From Muribaculaceae bacterium (GTDB lineage: Bacteria > Bacteroidota > Bacteroidia > Bacteroidales > Muribaculaceae): a stretch of 63,592 bases of DNA. Position numbers and translations under genes: made by a program. Position 1 is the stretch's first letter; each line of letters opens with the position of its first letter. The stretch is from the NCBI GenBank assembly GCA_017409345.1, contig JAFQSX010000037.1, positions 1-63,592 on the forward strand. The letters run 5' to 3'. The notes under the pieces are model-generated. The model was not told the origin of the DNA. It saw only the letters and a program-made list of their open reading frames with translations, and made no database searches. This document shows, piece by piece, positions 9,235 through 17,315 of this stretch.

Positions 9235-9285
9235 TTATATTATTGTTAATCTTTAATCATATAGGTTATGCACATAAAACCCCGT
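9227..9285 (-). promoter_or_regulatory. antiterminator pairing of the aromatic attenuator
   Basis: The - strand segment ACGGGGTTTTAT (9285-9274, leader codons 20-23) can pair over 12 bases, with one G-U, to ATAAAATCCCGT (9238-9227). The second segment includes the first arm of the terminator. A ribosome stalled on the aromatic codons would leave the first segment free and prevent termination. A ribosome at the leader stop codon would cover it. Confidence 0.8.
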
Positions 9286-9343
9286 TTTTATTCTTTGCAA
9301 AATAAAAATAAAAGAAATAATAATATGCATAAAATCGAGTCAT
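9266..9343 (-). CDS. Phe/Tyr-rich leader peptide
   Basis: A 25-codon reading frame starts with ATG at 9343 and ends with TAA at 9266. It encodes MTRFYAYYYFFYFYFAKNKN followed by GVLCA; 11 of the 12 residues at positions 4-15 are Phe or Tyr. Such density cannot plausibly be chance. A matching -33/-7 promoter lies about 30 bases upstream, and a mutually exclusive antiterminator/terminator pair lies downstream. Its role is to stall the ribosome when charged tRNA-Phe or tRNA-Tyr is scarce. It is too short for standard gene finders. Confidence 0.92.
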   Translation of the reverse strand: MTRFYAYYYFFYFYFAKNKNGVLCA

Positions 9344-9371
9344 GTTGTTGTATTTTGTTACGATTACGATG

Positions 9372-9402
9372 CAAAAGTAATAATTAGTTTTTAATTGACA
9401 AA
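9372..9402 (-). promoter_or_regulatory. promoter of the pheA operon
   Basis: On the - strand TTTG (9402-9399) and TACTTTTG (9379-9372) are 19 bases apart, matching the Bacteroidota consensus. The start of transcription would fall about 20 bases before the leader peptide. Confidence 0.7.
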
Positions 9403-9482
9403 TAAATGTGGCAAAAAAATATCAAACACTCTATTTTTTTTACTTTTTGACAAAAAAGAGAGAAAAGGGGGATTGGGGGATA

Positions 9483-9509
9483 GGTCAACTATGTCGAATG
9501 GGTCTACTA
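9483..9509 (+). repeat. degenerate 9-nt tandem repeat, copy 2
   Basis: Three 9-base units GGTCAACTA, TGTCGAATG, GGTCTACTA. The units are the same type as at 148, 11959 and 12603. The rest of the gap 9403-9660 shows low-complexity AT-rich sequence and nothing else I can name. Confidence 0.6.
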
Positions 9510-9660
9510 TGAACATCAAAGTAAATATTGAAAATGGTATTTTATGCTATTTTGTTTTGCTTTTATGAGTAAAATTTGTAATTTCGCATTAATCTTGTGG
9601 GATGCAAAGAGTTGCCCTCTCCCATAAGAGACATATTAACGAAGCGTTTCGCTTTATCCT

Positions 9661-9816
9661 TACATAGAAAATCGCCAGTTTTTTAAGTTTACAGGATTTG
9701 CAGTGAAAACGCCTTTGTCTGTTGTATATCCCACCCACACAGGCGGGTGATGATGTATAATTGGCGTGGGTGGGCTGTTTATTGTAAACTTGGGCGTTTG
9801 GCGATGCCTCTATGTA
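9661..9816 (+). other. 156-nt nested palindrome, candidate structured leader RNA or inverted-repeat element
   Basis: Four pairs of complementary segments nest correctly: TACATAG (9661) with CTATGTA (9810), ATCGCCA (9671) with TGGCGAT (9799), AAGTTTAC (9685) with GTAAACTT (9784), and CCCACCCAC (9730) with GTGGGTGGG (9766). The apical part also contains a GC-rich hairpin. The element lies about 90 bases upstream of the small gene at 9909 and is far richer in GC than its surroundings. It could be a 5' UTR RNA, or a palindromic mobile unit. Open frames through it on the - strand look like by-products of the symmetry. Confidence 0.65.
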
Positions 9817-9908
9817 GATAAACCGGCAATGTCTCACGCCTTTCGTTTTATAATAATCTAAATATTAATCGCCAAATTAGGAGACACAGGAGGCACACAA
9901 AAAATAAT

Positions 9909-10187
9909 ATGGAAGAGAGACTTATTTATGAACATTTGGTATGCAAAGCATTTAAGTGTTGTAGGGCAGATGTGTATTTTGCTGATGCAGATGTGTATGA
10001 TGCGTTGATTAATTCTGTTAAAGAAGATTTATTAAAAGAGTATGTGTTAATAGCCTTGAAATTATTAATCATATATGGTGATTTTGTGGGAGAACAATTA
10101 AGATACCTAGAGGACGTATTTAATAATTTATACATAGGGACGCATTCAATAGATGAAACCCTTAAATCAATACAATTATATGTATAG
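9909..10187 (+). CDS. small hypothetical protein
   Basis: A 92-residue, mostly helical, acidic protein (MEERLIYEHLVCKAFKCC at the start) with no signal peptide or motif I recognise. A purine-rich segment with AGGAG lies upstream. Its end overlaps the region just before the surface-protein gene. It lies in an AT-rich accessory patch together with the palindrome and the 9-nt repeats. It may be a real gene, as codon use matches the following gene, but no function can be given. Confidence 0.5.
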   Translation: MEERLIYEHLVCKAFKCCRADVYFADADVYDALINSVKEDLLKEYVLIALKLLIIYGDFVGEQLRYLEDVFNNLYIGTHSIDETLKSIQLYV

Positions 10188-10215
10188 TAAGAATAATATC
10201 AATAGTAATAGAAAA

Positions 10216-11904
10216 ATGAAAACAAGATTCAGAATTTTGATAATAGGTATTTGTTTGCTATTAAGTGTAAATATCTATGCTCAACAAACGTCAATGACAA
10301 TAGATAATCAAACCCCGGGTTGGTTGTCAAGTAAAATTAATTATGGAGACCAAGTGTCATTAGAGAATTTAACAGTCTCAGGGTATGTTAATTTAGAAGA
10401 TATGAAATTTATTGGGACATTGATTCAGCAGCATTCTTTAAAGGGGAGATTGGATTTAGAAGAAGTTCAATATATTGACGAAACAGGGAATCTTAGTAAT
10501 ATATTCCCAAAAAATGTTTTTGGATTTATATCGAGTGATATAAGAACTTTACAAACATTAAAATGTCCTAAGAGTTTAATTGATGTGGATGAATATTGGA
10601 GTGGTAATTTGTATTGCCCATTGGAGTTAGATACATTAATTATTGGTGGGTATTGTATGAAAGAAATACAACCAAAACATATTCCAACATATAGAACAAC
10701 AATAAATGTAATAAAAATAAGAGAAGGAGTAGAGACCTTTGAAGGTGGGCTAAAAACAAAAAGTAATACGCCTGAAAAAAATGTAAGTGCATTAACATGT
10801 AATCAAATGCAATTTCCTTCTACTTTGAAAAAAATAGCAAAGTATTCTTTTGCAAATTCACAAATTAGGAATATAAATTTACCAGATTCTCTTGAGGAAA
10901 TTGGGGAATATGCATTTTTAGGATGTACGTGTTTTGGAAATAAGGTTATTCTTCCATTAAATTTGAAACAATTATATACAAATATTTTTTATAAAGCAGT
11001 TCCAAAGGTGTTTTTTGTAGGACCAAATGTTACAACTATTAATAATAGATATTATTATGATAAAAATTCAGGGGATTCATGGCATCCAGATAATACTGGA
11101 TATTCTTCGGTAATTAATGATGAGGTTGTAGAGATATATTTATTTTCAACCAATCCTCCTGAAATTACTCATGAAGAAGATTTGTCAAAGGTGAATGTAT
11201 ATGTTCCATTAGAAAAGGTACAAGTATATACTTCTAATCAAAAATGGGGAAAATTAAATATAACAGGAATAGATGTAAGTAAAGAAATCCAGTTTAACCT
11301 ACCTGATTATTTATATGTTGGTGATGTATGTCAATTAAATGAAGTTTCCGATGATAATTTGCCAATTATTTGGGAATGCAATAATGCTGATGCTGTTAGA
11401 ATTTATGATTTTAAGTTTGAATGCTTGAAATATGGAGAAGTTAATATTAGTGCAAGATATTTGTATCAAACTGTTAAGTATGAAAAAAACGTAAACATTT
11501 ATGAACACACAAATGGAATACAATTAGGAGAAAGAGAACTAACAGTGTTAGAAGGCGAAAAGTTTAACATTACAGCAATAACACTACCAATAAATACATC
11601 AGATAATAGAATTGTTTGGACTAGTGAAGATGATGCGATTGTGTCAATATCAAAGGATGGAAGGGCTAATGCTATTAACGTAGGAGTAGTATATTTGACA
11701 GCAACAACATTGGATGGTAATTATACAAAAGAATGTAGAGTTGAAGTAGTCGAGAATAATAGCGTTGATGGTGTTGATGCAGATAACAATGCAGAAGAAA
11801 TTACTCGTTATGACATTCATGGGCGCAAGTTGAATGAGCCTACAAAGGGAATAAATATAATAAAAATGAGTGACGGCTCAACTCGCAAAGAGGTTGTGAA
11901 ATAA
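10216..11904 (+). CDS. BspA-like secreted surface protein with Ig-like domain
   Basis: About 562 residues starting at the ATG that begins the signal peptide (MKTRFRILIIGICLLLSVNI, cleavage after YAQ). An in-frame ATG at 10153 would put 21 extra residues before it. The middle has BspA-type leucine-rich repeats (LPDSLEEIGEYAFLGC, FPSTLKKIAKYSFANS). Residues about 455-530 form a Big_2 bacterial Ig-like domain (LTVLEGEKFNITA to GVVYLTATT). The C-terminus (ITRYDIHGRKLNEPTKGINI) is the short sorting-type tail common on Bacteroidales exported proteins. It probably acts at the cell surface in adhesion. The gene is strikingly AT-rich. Confidence 0.8.
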   Translation: MKTRFRILIIGICLLLSVNIYAQQTSMTIDNQTPGWLSSKINYGDQVSLENLTVSGYVNLEDMKFIGTLIQQHSLKGRLDLEEVQYIDETGNLSNIFPKNVFGFISSDIRTLQTLKCPKSLIDVDEYWSGNLYCPLELDTLIIGGYCMKEIQPKHIPTYRTTINVIKIREGVETFEGGLKTKSNTPEKNVSALTCNQMQFPSTLKKIAKYSFANSQIRNINLPDSLEEIGEYAFLGCTCFGNKVILPLNLKQLYTNIFYKAVPKVFFVGPNVTTINNRYYYDKNSGDSWHPDNTGYSSVINDEVVEIYLFSTNPPEITHEEDLSKVNVYVPLEKVQVYTSNQKWGKLNITGIDVSKEIQFNLPDYLYVGDVCQLNEVSDDNLPIIWECNNADAVRIYDFKFECLKYGEVNISARYLYQTVKYEKNVNIYEHTNGIQLGERELTVLEGEKFNITAITLPINTSDNRIVWTSEDDAIVSISKDGRANAINVGVVYLTATTLDGNYTKECRVEVVENNSVDGVDADNNAEEITRYDIHGRKLNEPTKGINIIKMSDGSTRKEVVK

Positions 11905-11925
11905 TAATCAAGAATAACAGATATA

Positions 11926-11953
11926 AAAATCCCCGAGTATATCGGGGATTTTC
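11926..11953 (+). terminator. intrinsic terminator after the surface protein
   Basis: The stem AAAATCCCCGA / TCGGGGATTTT encloses a 5-base loop. Confidence 0.8.
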
Positions 11954-11958
11954 AAATA

Positions 11959-12003
11959 GGTAAACTATGTCTAATGGGTCTACTAAGTCCACTATGGTAG
12001 TTG
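11959..12003 (+). repeat. degenerate 9-nt tandem repeat, copy 3
   Basis: Five 9-base units: GGTAAACTA, TGTCTAATG, GGTCTACTA, AGTCCACTA, TGGTAGTTG. The first three closely match copy 2 at 9483, so the two arrays bracket the palindrome, the small gene and the surface-protein gene. Confidence 0.65.
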
Positions 12004-12015
12004 ACGTCATAATTG

Positions 12016-12576
12016 CTATTTCTTATCTTGTGAGTTGCGATAGGTGGTGCGGGCTTTGCGCATTGATTCTCTAATTCCACCGTTTTTGACAAAGTCTTCT
12101 TGAAGACGGTCGATGATTTTTCGTAATAATAAATCGGTTTGATGAATTAATGTTATTGCAATGTTGGCAATCGTTTCTTCGTTTCGTTCTTTGATTGCTT
12201 CGCGATAGAATGCCGAATCGTTATGCTTTGAGCAAACTTTGCGTGTTTGTTGTGCCTTTTCACTATTTAGATCCCATTGATTTAAATTTCTAACTCTTAA
12301 ATAATCCTCATAATCGAGCAATAATTCTTGAAGGCTTGCTTTGGCTACATTAATAAGTTTTATTTCGGTTTCGGCAGATGTTACGCCGGCTCCGTTGCCC
12401 TCTGCTATGTTTTGCTTACATGAGCGTGCTGCTTGAATCATTTGGTCAATAGTTCTGTCTCCCTTAGAAAGATATTTTTTAGTGAAATAAAAGGTAATAT
12501 CGTAAATACATTCTGATTTTTGGAATGCAATTAAATCACGAAAATTGCCTTTGTTGGGGAGAAAACTATGTGGCAT
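12016..12576 (-). CDS. four-helix-bundle protein (23S rRNA intervening-sequence protein family)
   Basis: A member of the S23/IVP four-helix-bundle family: NFRDLIAFQKSECIYDITFYF, then the hallmark RTIDQMIQAARSCKQNIAEGNG, then SLQELLLDYEDYL. The biochemical role is unknown for the family. Members occur inside rRNA intervening sequences and as stand-alone genes. The ATG at 12576 is chosen. An earlier ATG at 12654 adds 26 residues with a three-residue L-x-D periodicity, which is simply the translated 9-nt DNA repeat and so may not be a true N-terminus. Confidence 0.75.
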   Translation of the reverse strand: MPHSFLPNKGNFRDLIAFQKSECIYDITFYFTKKYLSKGDRTIDQMIQAARSCKQNIAEGNGAGVTSAETEIKLINVAKASLQELLLDYEDYLRVRNLNQWDLNSEKAQQTRKVCSKHNDSAFYREAIKERNEETIANIAITLIHQTDLLLRKIIDRLQEDFVKNGGIRESMRKARTTYRNSQDKK

Positions 12577-12602
12577 GGTATCGAGGGAAAATATAGGTTT
12601 TA

Positions 12603-12671
12603 AGTCAAATAGGTATTCTAAGTCTCTTAGGTCCACTAGGCTTTTAGTTGACATAGTGGACCTATTTGACC
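12603..12671. repeat. degenerate 9-nt repeat, copy 4, in inverted arrangement
   Basis: Units AGTCAAATA, GGTATTCTA, AGTCTCTTA, GGTCCACTA run on the + strand up to 12638. TAGTTGACA, TAGTGGACC, TATTTGACC then run in the opposite sense. The two halves can fold on each other (GGTCCACTA with TAGTGGACC, AGTCAAATAGG with CCTATTTGACC). Confidence 0.65.
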
Positions 12672-12689
12672 TATAACAATATCGTTAAT

Positions 12690-14702
12690 TTACTTCTTTG
12701 TCAAAGGAGAGTAGTCGCGAGAGTAGCGAAGCATTTGTTCAATGTAGCCTTCTCCGTAGGAGATTCTTACATCGGTGATTTCTCCATTAGCATCTTTTTC
12801 AAGTGTGTATATTGGATTTACAAAACCTTTATAAGGTGCAATGTTGAGAGATGCGTAACGGTCGAGAACTTCTTTGTGGAGTTGTGGGTCAACCTTAACT
12901 GCATATTTTTCGACTAAAGCACGTCCGGCTTCGTAGTCACCTTCACTTTTGATGCGTTGAATTTCGGCAAGTTGTTTTCCGAATATTTCGCGTAGTTTGT
13001 CGTAATCATTGATTTTAATGAATGTTTCGTTATCAATTTTTACGAGTTCAACGACATTATCTTGTTTGCCCATTTCATAAGCCCATTCTGCAATGAGTTT
13101 GCGATTGCGCATGTGTGATTCTTCTACATCTTTGCCCGGCTCAATGCGCATGAGTTGAGTCATCATACCATTGAGGATGTATTTATAGTATTCTGCTTTA
13201 TAAGCATCTTTGTTGTCAAGTAATCCGAGTTCAACCAATTTGGGGTCGGCAAGATAGTAGAGTGCAAAAAGGTCGGCACGAGTTTCTTCAAGAGTAGAGC
13301 CGTGTGCTTTGAGTGCATCGGGGTCAACGCCCGGGAGAAGTTTTCCACTACCATGACCAAGACATTCGTGAAGGTCGGTGTGTAGATTGTCGGTGATGAA
13401 AAGATATTTGTTCATCAATTCGCGAGTGGGCTCGTCAATAACAAATTCTTCGTTGAAACCATTGCCTTGTGATGCTTCGTCATAAGCTTGTGTAATATTT
13501 TCGATTGTTACCGATTTAGAACCATGAGTAGCACGAATCCAGTTGGCATTTGGGAGGTTGATGCCGATAGGAGTTGCAGGGTATGCATCGCCTGAAAGGA
13601 TTGCAGCGGTAATAACTTTAGCAGATACACCTTTCACTTCTTCTTTGCGGAAACGAGGATCGGTAGGAGCATTGTCTTCAAACCATTGTGCATTTTCGCT
13701 GATGATTTCGGTGCGGCGAGAAGCCTCTATATTTTTGAAGTTTACGATTGATTCCCAAGCACCTTTCATGCCGAGAGGGTCGCCGTAACTTTCAATAAAT
13801 CCGTTGATGAAATCTACTTGTGAAGTAGTATCGTTAACCCAGAGGATTGAGTATTCGTCAAAAGTGCGAAGGTCACCAGATTTGTAATAAGAAATAAGTG
13901 TTTCGATAACTTTGCGTTGTGCATCATTTTCGGCATATTTAGCTGCTTCACTTAGATTCTCAACGATGCGAACGATAGCATCGGAATACATTCCACCTAC
14001 TTTGTAAACTTGTTCTACGACTTTGCCGTTTTCTTTAACCAAACGAGAGTTGAGCCCGTAGGATATAGGAGTAGAGTCGTTAGGATTCTTAATCGTTGCA
14101 TAGAAAGCATCAACTTCGTCTTGGGTGATACTGTCGTAGTAGTTACATGCCGATGTTGTGATGAGGTCCATTCCTTCGGCTTGGTTTACGCGTTTAGCCA
14201 TGAATGTAGGGTTGAAAATCACTTTGGAGAGGATTTCGAGGTTGGCAGGTTGTTTATCGGCAGGAAGAGTGTTTACTTGAGCAGTGAAAAATTCTTGAGA
14301 AAACTCAGGAATGAATTTGTCGCAAGAGTAGTGGTGGTGAACACCATTGGCAAACCATACTTGTTTTAAGTATTTTTCAAATGCTTTGAAGTCGGCGCTT
14401 TCGCGATCGCCATTGTAGTTGGTGTAGATATTTTCAAGTAAAGTGCGAATTTCAAGATTGTATTTGCAGTTTTGGTCGGTGAGAATATCACGTCCTAAAA
14501 TTGCTGCTTCGGTGAGGAAGTAGATGAGTTTCTTTTGTTGTAGAGAGAGGTTTTCAAACTCGGGTACTTTGTAGCGAAGTACCTCAATGTCGGCAAATCG
14601 GTCAACATTATAGTTGAATTCGTTTTTTTCTTGTGACATATTGCACGATGTTAATGAAAGAGCGATTACTGCTCCTGGGATGATTTTTTTGATAATTGAC
14701 AT
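12690..14702 (-). CDS. dipeptidyl peptidase III (M49) lipoprotein
   Basis: A zinc peptidase that removes dipeptides from the N-terminus of short peptides. It has 670 residues. The M49 signatures are clear: HECLGHGSGK (zinc-binding HExxGH, about residue 440) and EETRADLFALYY (third zinc ligand). The N-terminus has a lipoprotein signal ending LTSCNMSQ, which places it in the cell envelope; several Bacteroides homologues share this. It is the last gene of the dxr-rseP-rlmI operon, 18 bases after rlmI. Family members are around 650-700 residues, so it is full length. Confidence 0.92.
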   Translation of the reverse strand: MSIIKKIIPGAVIALSLTSCNMSQEKNEFNYNVDRFADIEVLRYKVPEFENLSLQQKKLIYFLTEAAILGRDILTDQNCKYNLEIRTLLENIYTNYNGDRESADFKAFEKYLKQVWFANGVHHHYSCDKFIPEFSQEFFTAQVNTLPADKQPANLEILSKVIFNPTFMAKRVNQAEGMDLITTSACNYYDSITQDEVDAFYATIKNPNDSTPISYGLNSRLVKENGKVVEQVYKVGGMYSDAIVRIVENLSEAAKYAENDAQRKVIETLISYYKSGDLRTFDEYSILWVNDTTSQVDFINGFIESYGDPLGMKGAWESIVNFKNIEASRRTEIISENAQWFEDNAPTDPRFRKEEVKGVSAKVITAAILSGDAYPATPIGINLPNANWIRATHGSKSVTIENITQAYDEASQGNGFNEEFVIDEPTRELMNKYLFITDNLHTDLHECLGHGSGKLLPGVDPDALKAHGSTLEETRADLFALYYLADPKLVELGLLDNKDAYKAEYYKYILNGMMTQLMRIEPGKDVEESHMRNRKLIAEWAYEMGKQDNVVELVKIDNETFIKINDYDKLREIFGKQLAEIQRIKSEGDYEAGRALVEKYAVKVDPQLHKEVLDRYASLNIAPYKGFVNPIYTLEKDANGEITDVRISYGEGYIEQMLRYSRDYSPLTKK

Positions 14703-14720
14703 AAGTATGTTGTATTTATA

Positions 14721-15905
14721 TTATTCTACATAAAGGATTAATCCTTTGAGGTATTCGCCTTCGGGGTGATAGATGTTGATAGGGTGGTCGGCAGGTTGAG
14801 TGAGTTGATGAAGTATTCTCACTTTACGACGAGATTGTGCTGCAGCCGAAAATACAGCCAATCGGAATTGGTCTTTGTTGACGGCTTGTGAGCAAGAGAA
14901 TGTAAACAAGATTCCACCGGAACTGATTTTTTCAAATGCTTTAGCATTGAGACGTTGATAGCCACGAAGAGCGTTCTTCAATGCACTGCGATGTTTTGCA
15001 AATGCCGGAGGGTCGAGCACAATGAGGTCGTAAGAATCTTTCTCCATTGAGTCGAGAAATTTGAAAGCATCTTCGGCAAATGATTTATGGCGAGTATCTC
15101 CGGGGAAGTTTAATTCGACATTAGCATCAGTAAGAGTAATTGCTTTTGCCGAACTATCAACCGAATGAACTAACTCTGCACCACCACGCATGGCATAGAA
15201 AGAGAATCCACCGGTGTAACAGAACATATTTAGGACTCTGCGTCCGAGAGCGAAATGCTCAAGTAGGCTACGATTATCGCGTTGGTCAACAAAGAATCCT
15301 GTTTTTTGCCCTTTGAGCCAATCAACATGAAATTTTAATCCGTTTTCAATAGCCACATTCGTTTCGAATCCACCGATGAGATAATCATTTTGAGGATCGA
15401 GATGAGCCTTATAAGGTAGAGTCGTTTCCGACTTATAATATACGTTTTTGATCTCGATCCCTTCGAGCGAGGTGAGTGCATTGGCAATGTCGGTGCGGGC
15501 AAAGTGCATACCGGGAGAATGGGCTTGAATCACGGCAGTGTTGCCGTATATGTCAACAATGAGGCCGGGAAGAAAATCGCCTTCGCCATGCACAAGTCGA
15601 TAGGCATTATTGTCTTCGCGATTAAGACGTAATGCTTTACGGAGTTTTAAGGCCTCAGCAAGGCGAGTTGCAAAAAACGATTGGTCAATAGCTGTGTTGC
15701 CAAAATCAAGGATGCGAACCATAATACTACCTATTTGGTAGTGTCCCACACCAATGTGACGACCGTCATGAGTTACAACATCTACAATGTCTCCTTCTTC
15801 AAGTGATTCGGGCATTGTAGCGATTGCTCCCGAAAATACCCATGGATGAAATCGGTTGAGAGAGTCTTCTTTACCTCGTTTGAGGGTTATAATAGGGTTG
15901 CTCAT
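14721..15905 (-). CDS. rlmI: 23S rRNA m5C1962 methyltransferase
   Basis: A SAM-dependent RNA methyltransferase of the RlmI/YccW family, 394 residues. The N-terminal PUA domain (FHPWVFSGAIATMPESLEEG) is followed by an EEHEE-like linker and a Rossmann methyltransferase domain with RRVLNMFCYTGGFS (SAM site, about residue 225) and LIVLDPPAFAKHR (NPPY-like motif). The catalytic-cysteine region SCSQAV lies near residue 335. It starts 6 bases after rseP ends, so the two are co-transcribed. Confidence 0.9.
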   Translation of the reverse strand: MSNPIITLKRGKEDSLNRFHPWVFSGAIATMPESLEEGDIVDVVTHDGRHIGVGHYQIGSIMVRILDFGNTAIDQSFFATRLAEALKLRKALRLNREDNNAYRLVHGEGDFLPGLIVDIYGNTAVIQAHSPGMHFARTDIANALTSLEGIEIKNVYYKSETTLPYKAHLDPQNDYLIGGFETNVAIENGLKFHVDWLKGQKTGFFVDQRDNRSLLEHFALGRRVLNMFCYTGGFSFYAMRGGAELVHSVDSSAKAITLTDANVELNFPGDTRHKSFAEDAFKFLDSMEKDSYDLIVLDPPAFAKHRSALKNALRGYQRLNAKAFEKISSGGILFTFSCSQAVNKDQFRLAVFSAAAQSRRKVRILHQLTQPADHPINIYHPEGEYLKGLILYVE

Positions 15906-15911
15906 ATACGA

Positions 15912-17315
15912 TTATTTAATGAAGAAACGATAGATATCGTTGGCATTTGCATAAATGAGTAATGCAAAGAGGAGGAACATACCAATCATTTGTGCGCGTT
16001 CAAGGAATTTTTCGCTTGGTTTGCGACGAGTGATGATTTCGTAAAGAGTAAACAAAACGTGTCCACCATCGAGAGCAGGGATAGGAAGGATGTTCATAAA
16101 TGCCAATATCACAGAAAGGAATGCAGTGATATTCCAGAATTTATACCAACTCCAACTTTCGGGGAATAAATCACCAATAGCACCAAATCCGCCGAGGCTT
16201 TGAGCACCCTCTGAGGTGAAAAGGTATTTAAGAGAACCAACGTATGTTGCCATTTGGTTGCAGCCCATTTCAATGCCTTTAGGTATTGCCGCAAAGAATG
16301 AATAATCGATTGTTTTAGTAGGATATACTTCGGTGAGTTGTTTGAGTTGAATACCCACTTTGCCATTTTCATTAGGTGTGATTTTTACTGTCACAGGTTG
16401 TCCATTGCGAATTACACCCATTTCTACTTCTTTGCCTTTATTCTTCAATAATTCGGCAGTAAATTCGGTAAACGCAGGGGTTTCTACACCGGCAACCGAT
16501 ACTAATTGGTCATTAACTTGTAGCCCGGCTTTTTCGGCAGCCTCTCCATTAACTACATTTGCTACATGTACAGGTAGGCGATAGGCAAAGAAGCCTTTTT
16601 CGTCGTTGAGTTGCAAAATGAAGTTTTCGGGGATTGCGATGTTGACAGAGTCTTTGCCATTGCGAAGCACTGTTACAGTTTTGGCTTCAACTATTTTCAT
16701 TAAATGATCGTGGTCGGCGGCATCAATTTTTTGACCATCGGCAAGTAAAGGAATATCGCCATTTTGGAAGCCAATTTTCTTTGCTGTTTCAACATATTCA
16801 AACCCGGCAGTGGCTTTGTCGAATTCGATATATTGTTCCCCCCAAGTAAATGCTATTCCGGCATAAATCACAATAGCAAGGAGGAAGTTGAACAACACAC
16901 CGCCTACCATAACCAACAAACGTTGCCATGCCGGTTTGGTACGGAATTCCCATGGTTGAGGTTCGGCCGAGAGTGTTGATGCATCTTGCGTTTCGTCAAT
17001 CATACCTGCAATTTGCACATATCCACCAAGAGGCAGCCAACCCACACCATATTCGGTGTCGCGCCAAGTTGCTTTGTCAGAAGTCTTTGATGCTTCGGCA
17101 GCAGCTTTGTCTTCGGGTTTATCTTTGAAGAATGACAACTTTTTAGTTTTTGGGTTGTATTTTACAAGATAGAACCAAGGGTTGAAAAACAAAAAGAATT
17201 TGTCAACTCTGATACCAAAAATGCGAGCAAAGATATAGTGCCCAAATTCATGAATAATTACAAGGAGAGATAGTGCGGCAACTAATTGGCCGGCTTTGAG
17301 AAGAAATGCTTCCAT
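15912..17315 (-). CDS. rseP: RIP metalloprotease RseP (site-2 protease)
   Basis: An intramembrane zinc protease that cleaves membrane anchors such as anti-sigma factors or signal-peptide remnants. It has 467 residues. HEFGH at residues 22-26 is the zinc motif inside the first membrane segment. A PDZ domain lies at about 245-320 (NGEAAEKAGLQVNDQLVSV). The conserved third motif is IPALDGGHV near residue 415, followed by the last membrane helices. The start codon overlaps the dxr stop codon (TAATG), which implies translational coupling. Confidence 0.94.
   Translation of the reverse strand: MEAFLLKAGQLVAALSLLVIIHEFGHYIFARIFGIRVDKFFLFFNPWFYLVKYNPKTKKLSFFKDKPEDKAAAEASKTSDKATWRDTEYGVGWLPLGGYVQIAGMIDETQDASTLSAEPQPWEFRTKPAWQRLLVMVGGVLFNFLLAIVIYAGIAFTWGEQYIEFDKATAGFEYVETAKKIGFQNGDIPLLADGQKIDAADHDHLMKIVEAKTVTVLRNGKDSVNIAIPENFILQLNDEKGFFAYRLPVHVANVVNGEAAEKAGLQVNDQLVSVAGVETPAFTEFTAELLKNKGKEVEMGVIRNGQPVTVKITPNENGKVGIQLKQLTEVYPTKTIDYSFFAAIPKGIEMGCNQMATYVGSLKYLFTSEGAQSLGGFGAIGDLFPESWSWYKFWNITAFLSVILAFMNILPIPALDGGHVLFTLYEIITRRKPSEKFLERAQMIGMFLLFALLIYANANDIYRFFIK

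Noticed and set aside
9253-9330. Second short frame in the pheA leader (MHIIISFIFILQRIKTG and more)
   Set aside because: It is the out-of-frame shadow of the Phe/Tyr-rich leader; its few aromatic residues are scattered and its stop is not placed for attenuation.
9589-9837. 82-codon open frame on the - strand through the palindrome
   Set aside because: It exists because of the palindromic sequence; it has no start context and an odd Cys/Lys-rich composition.
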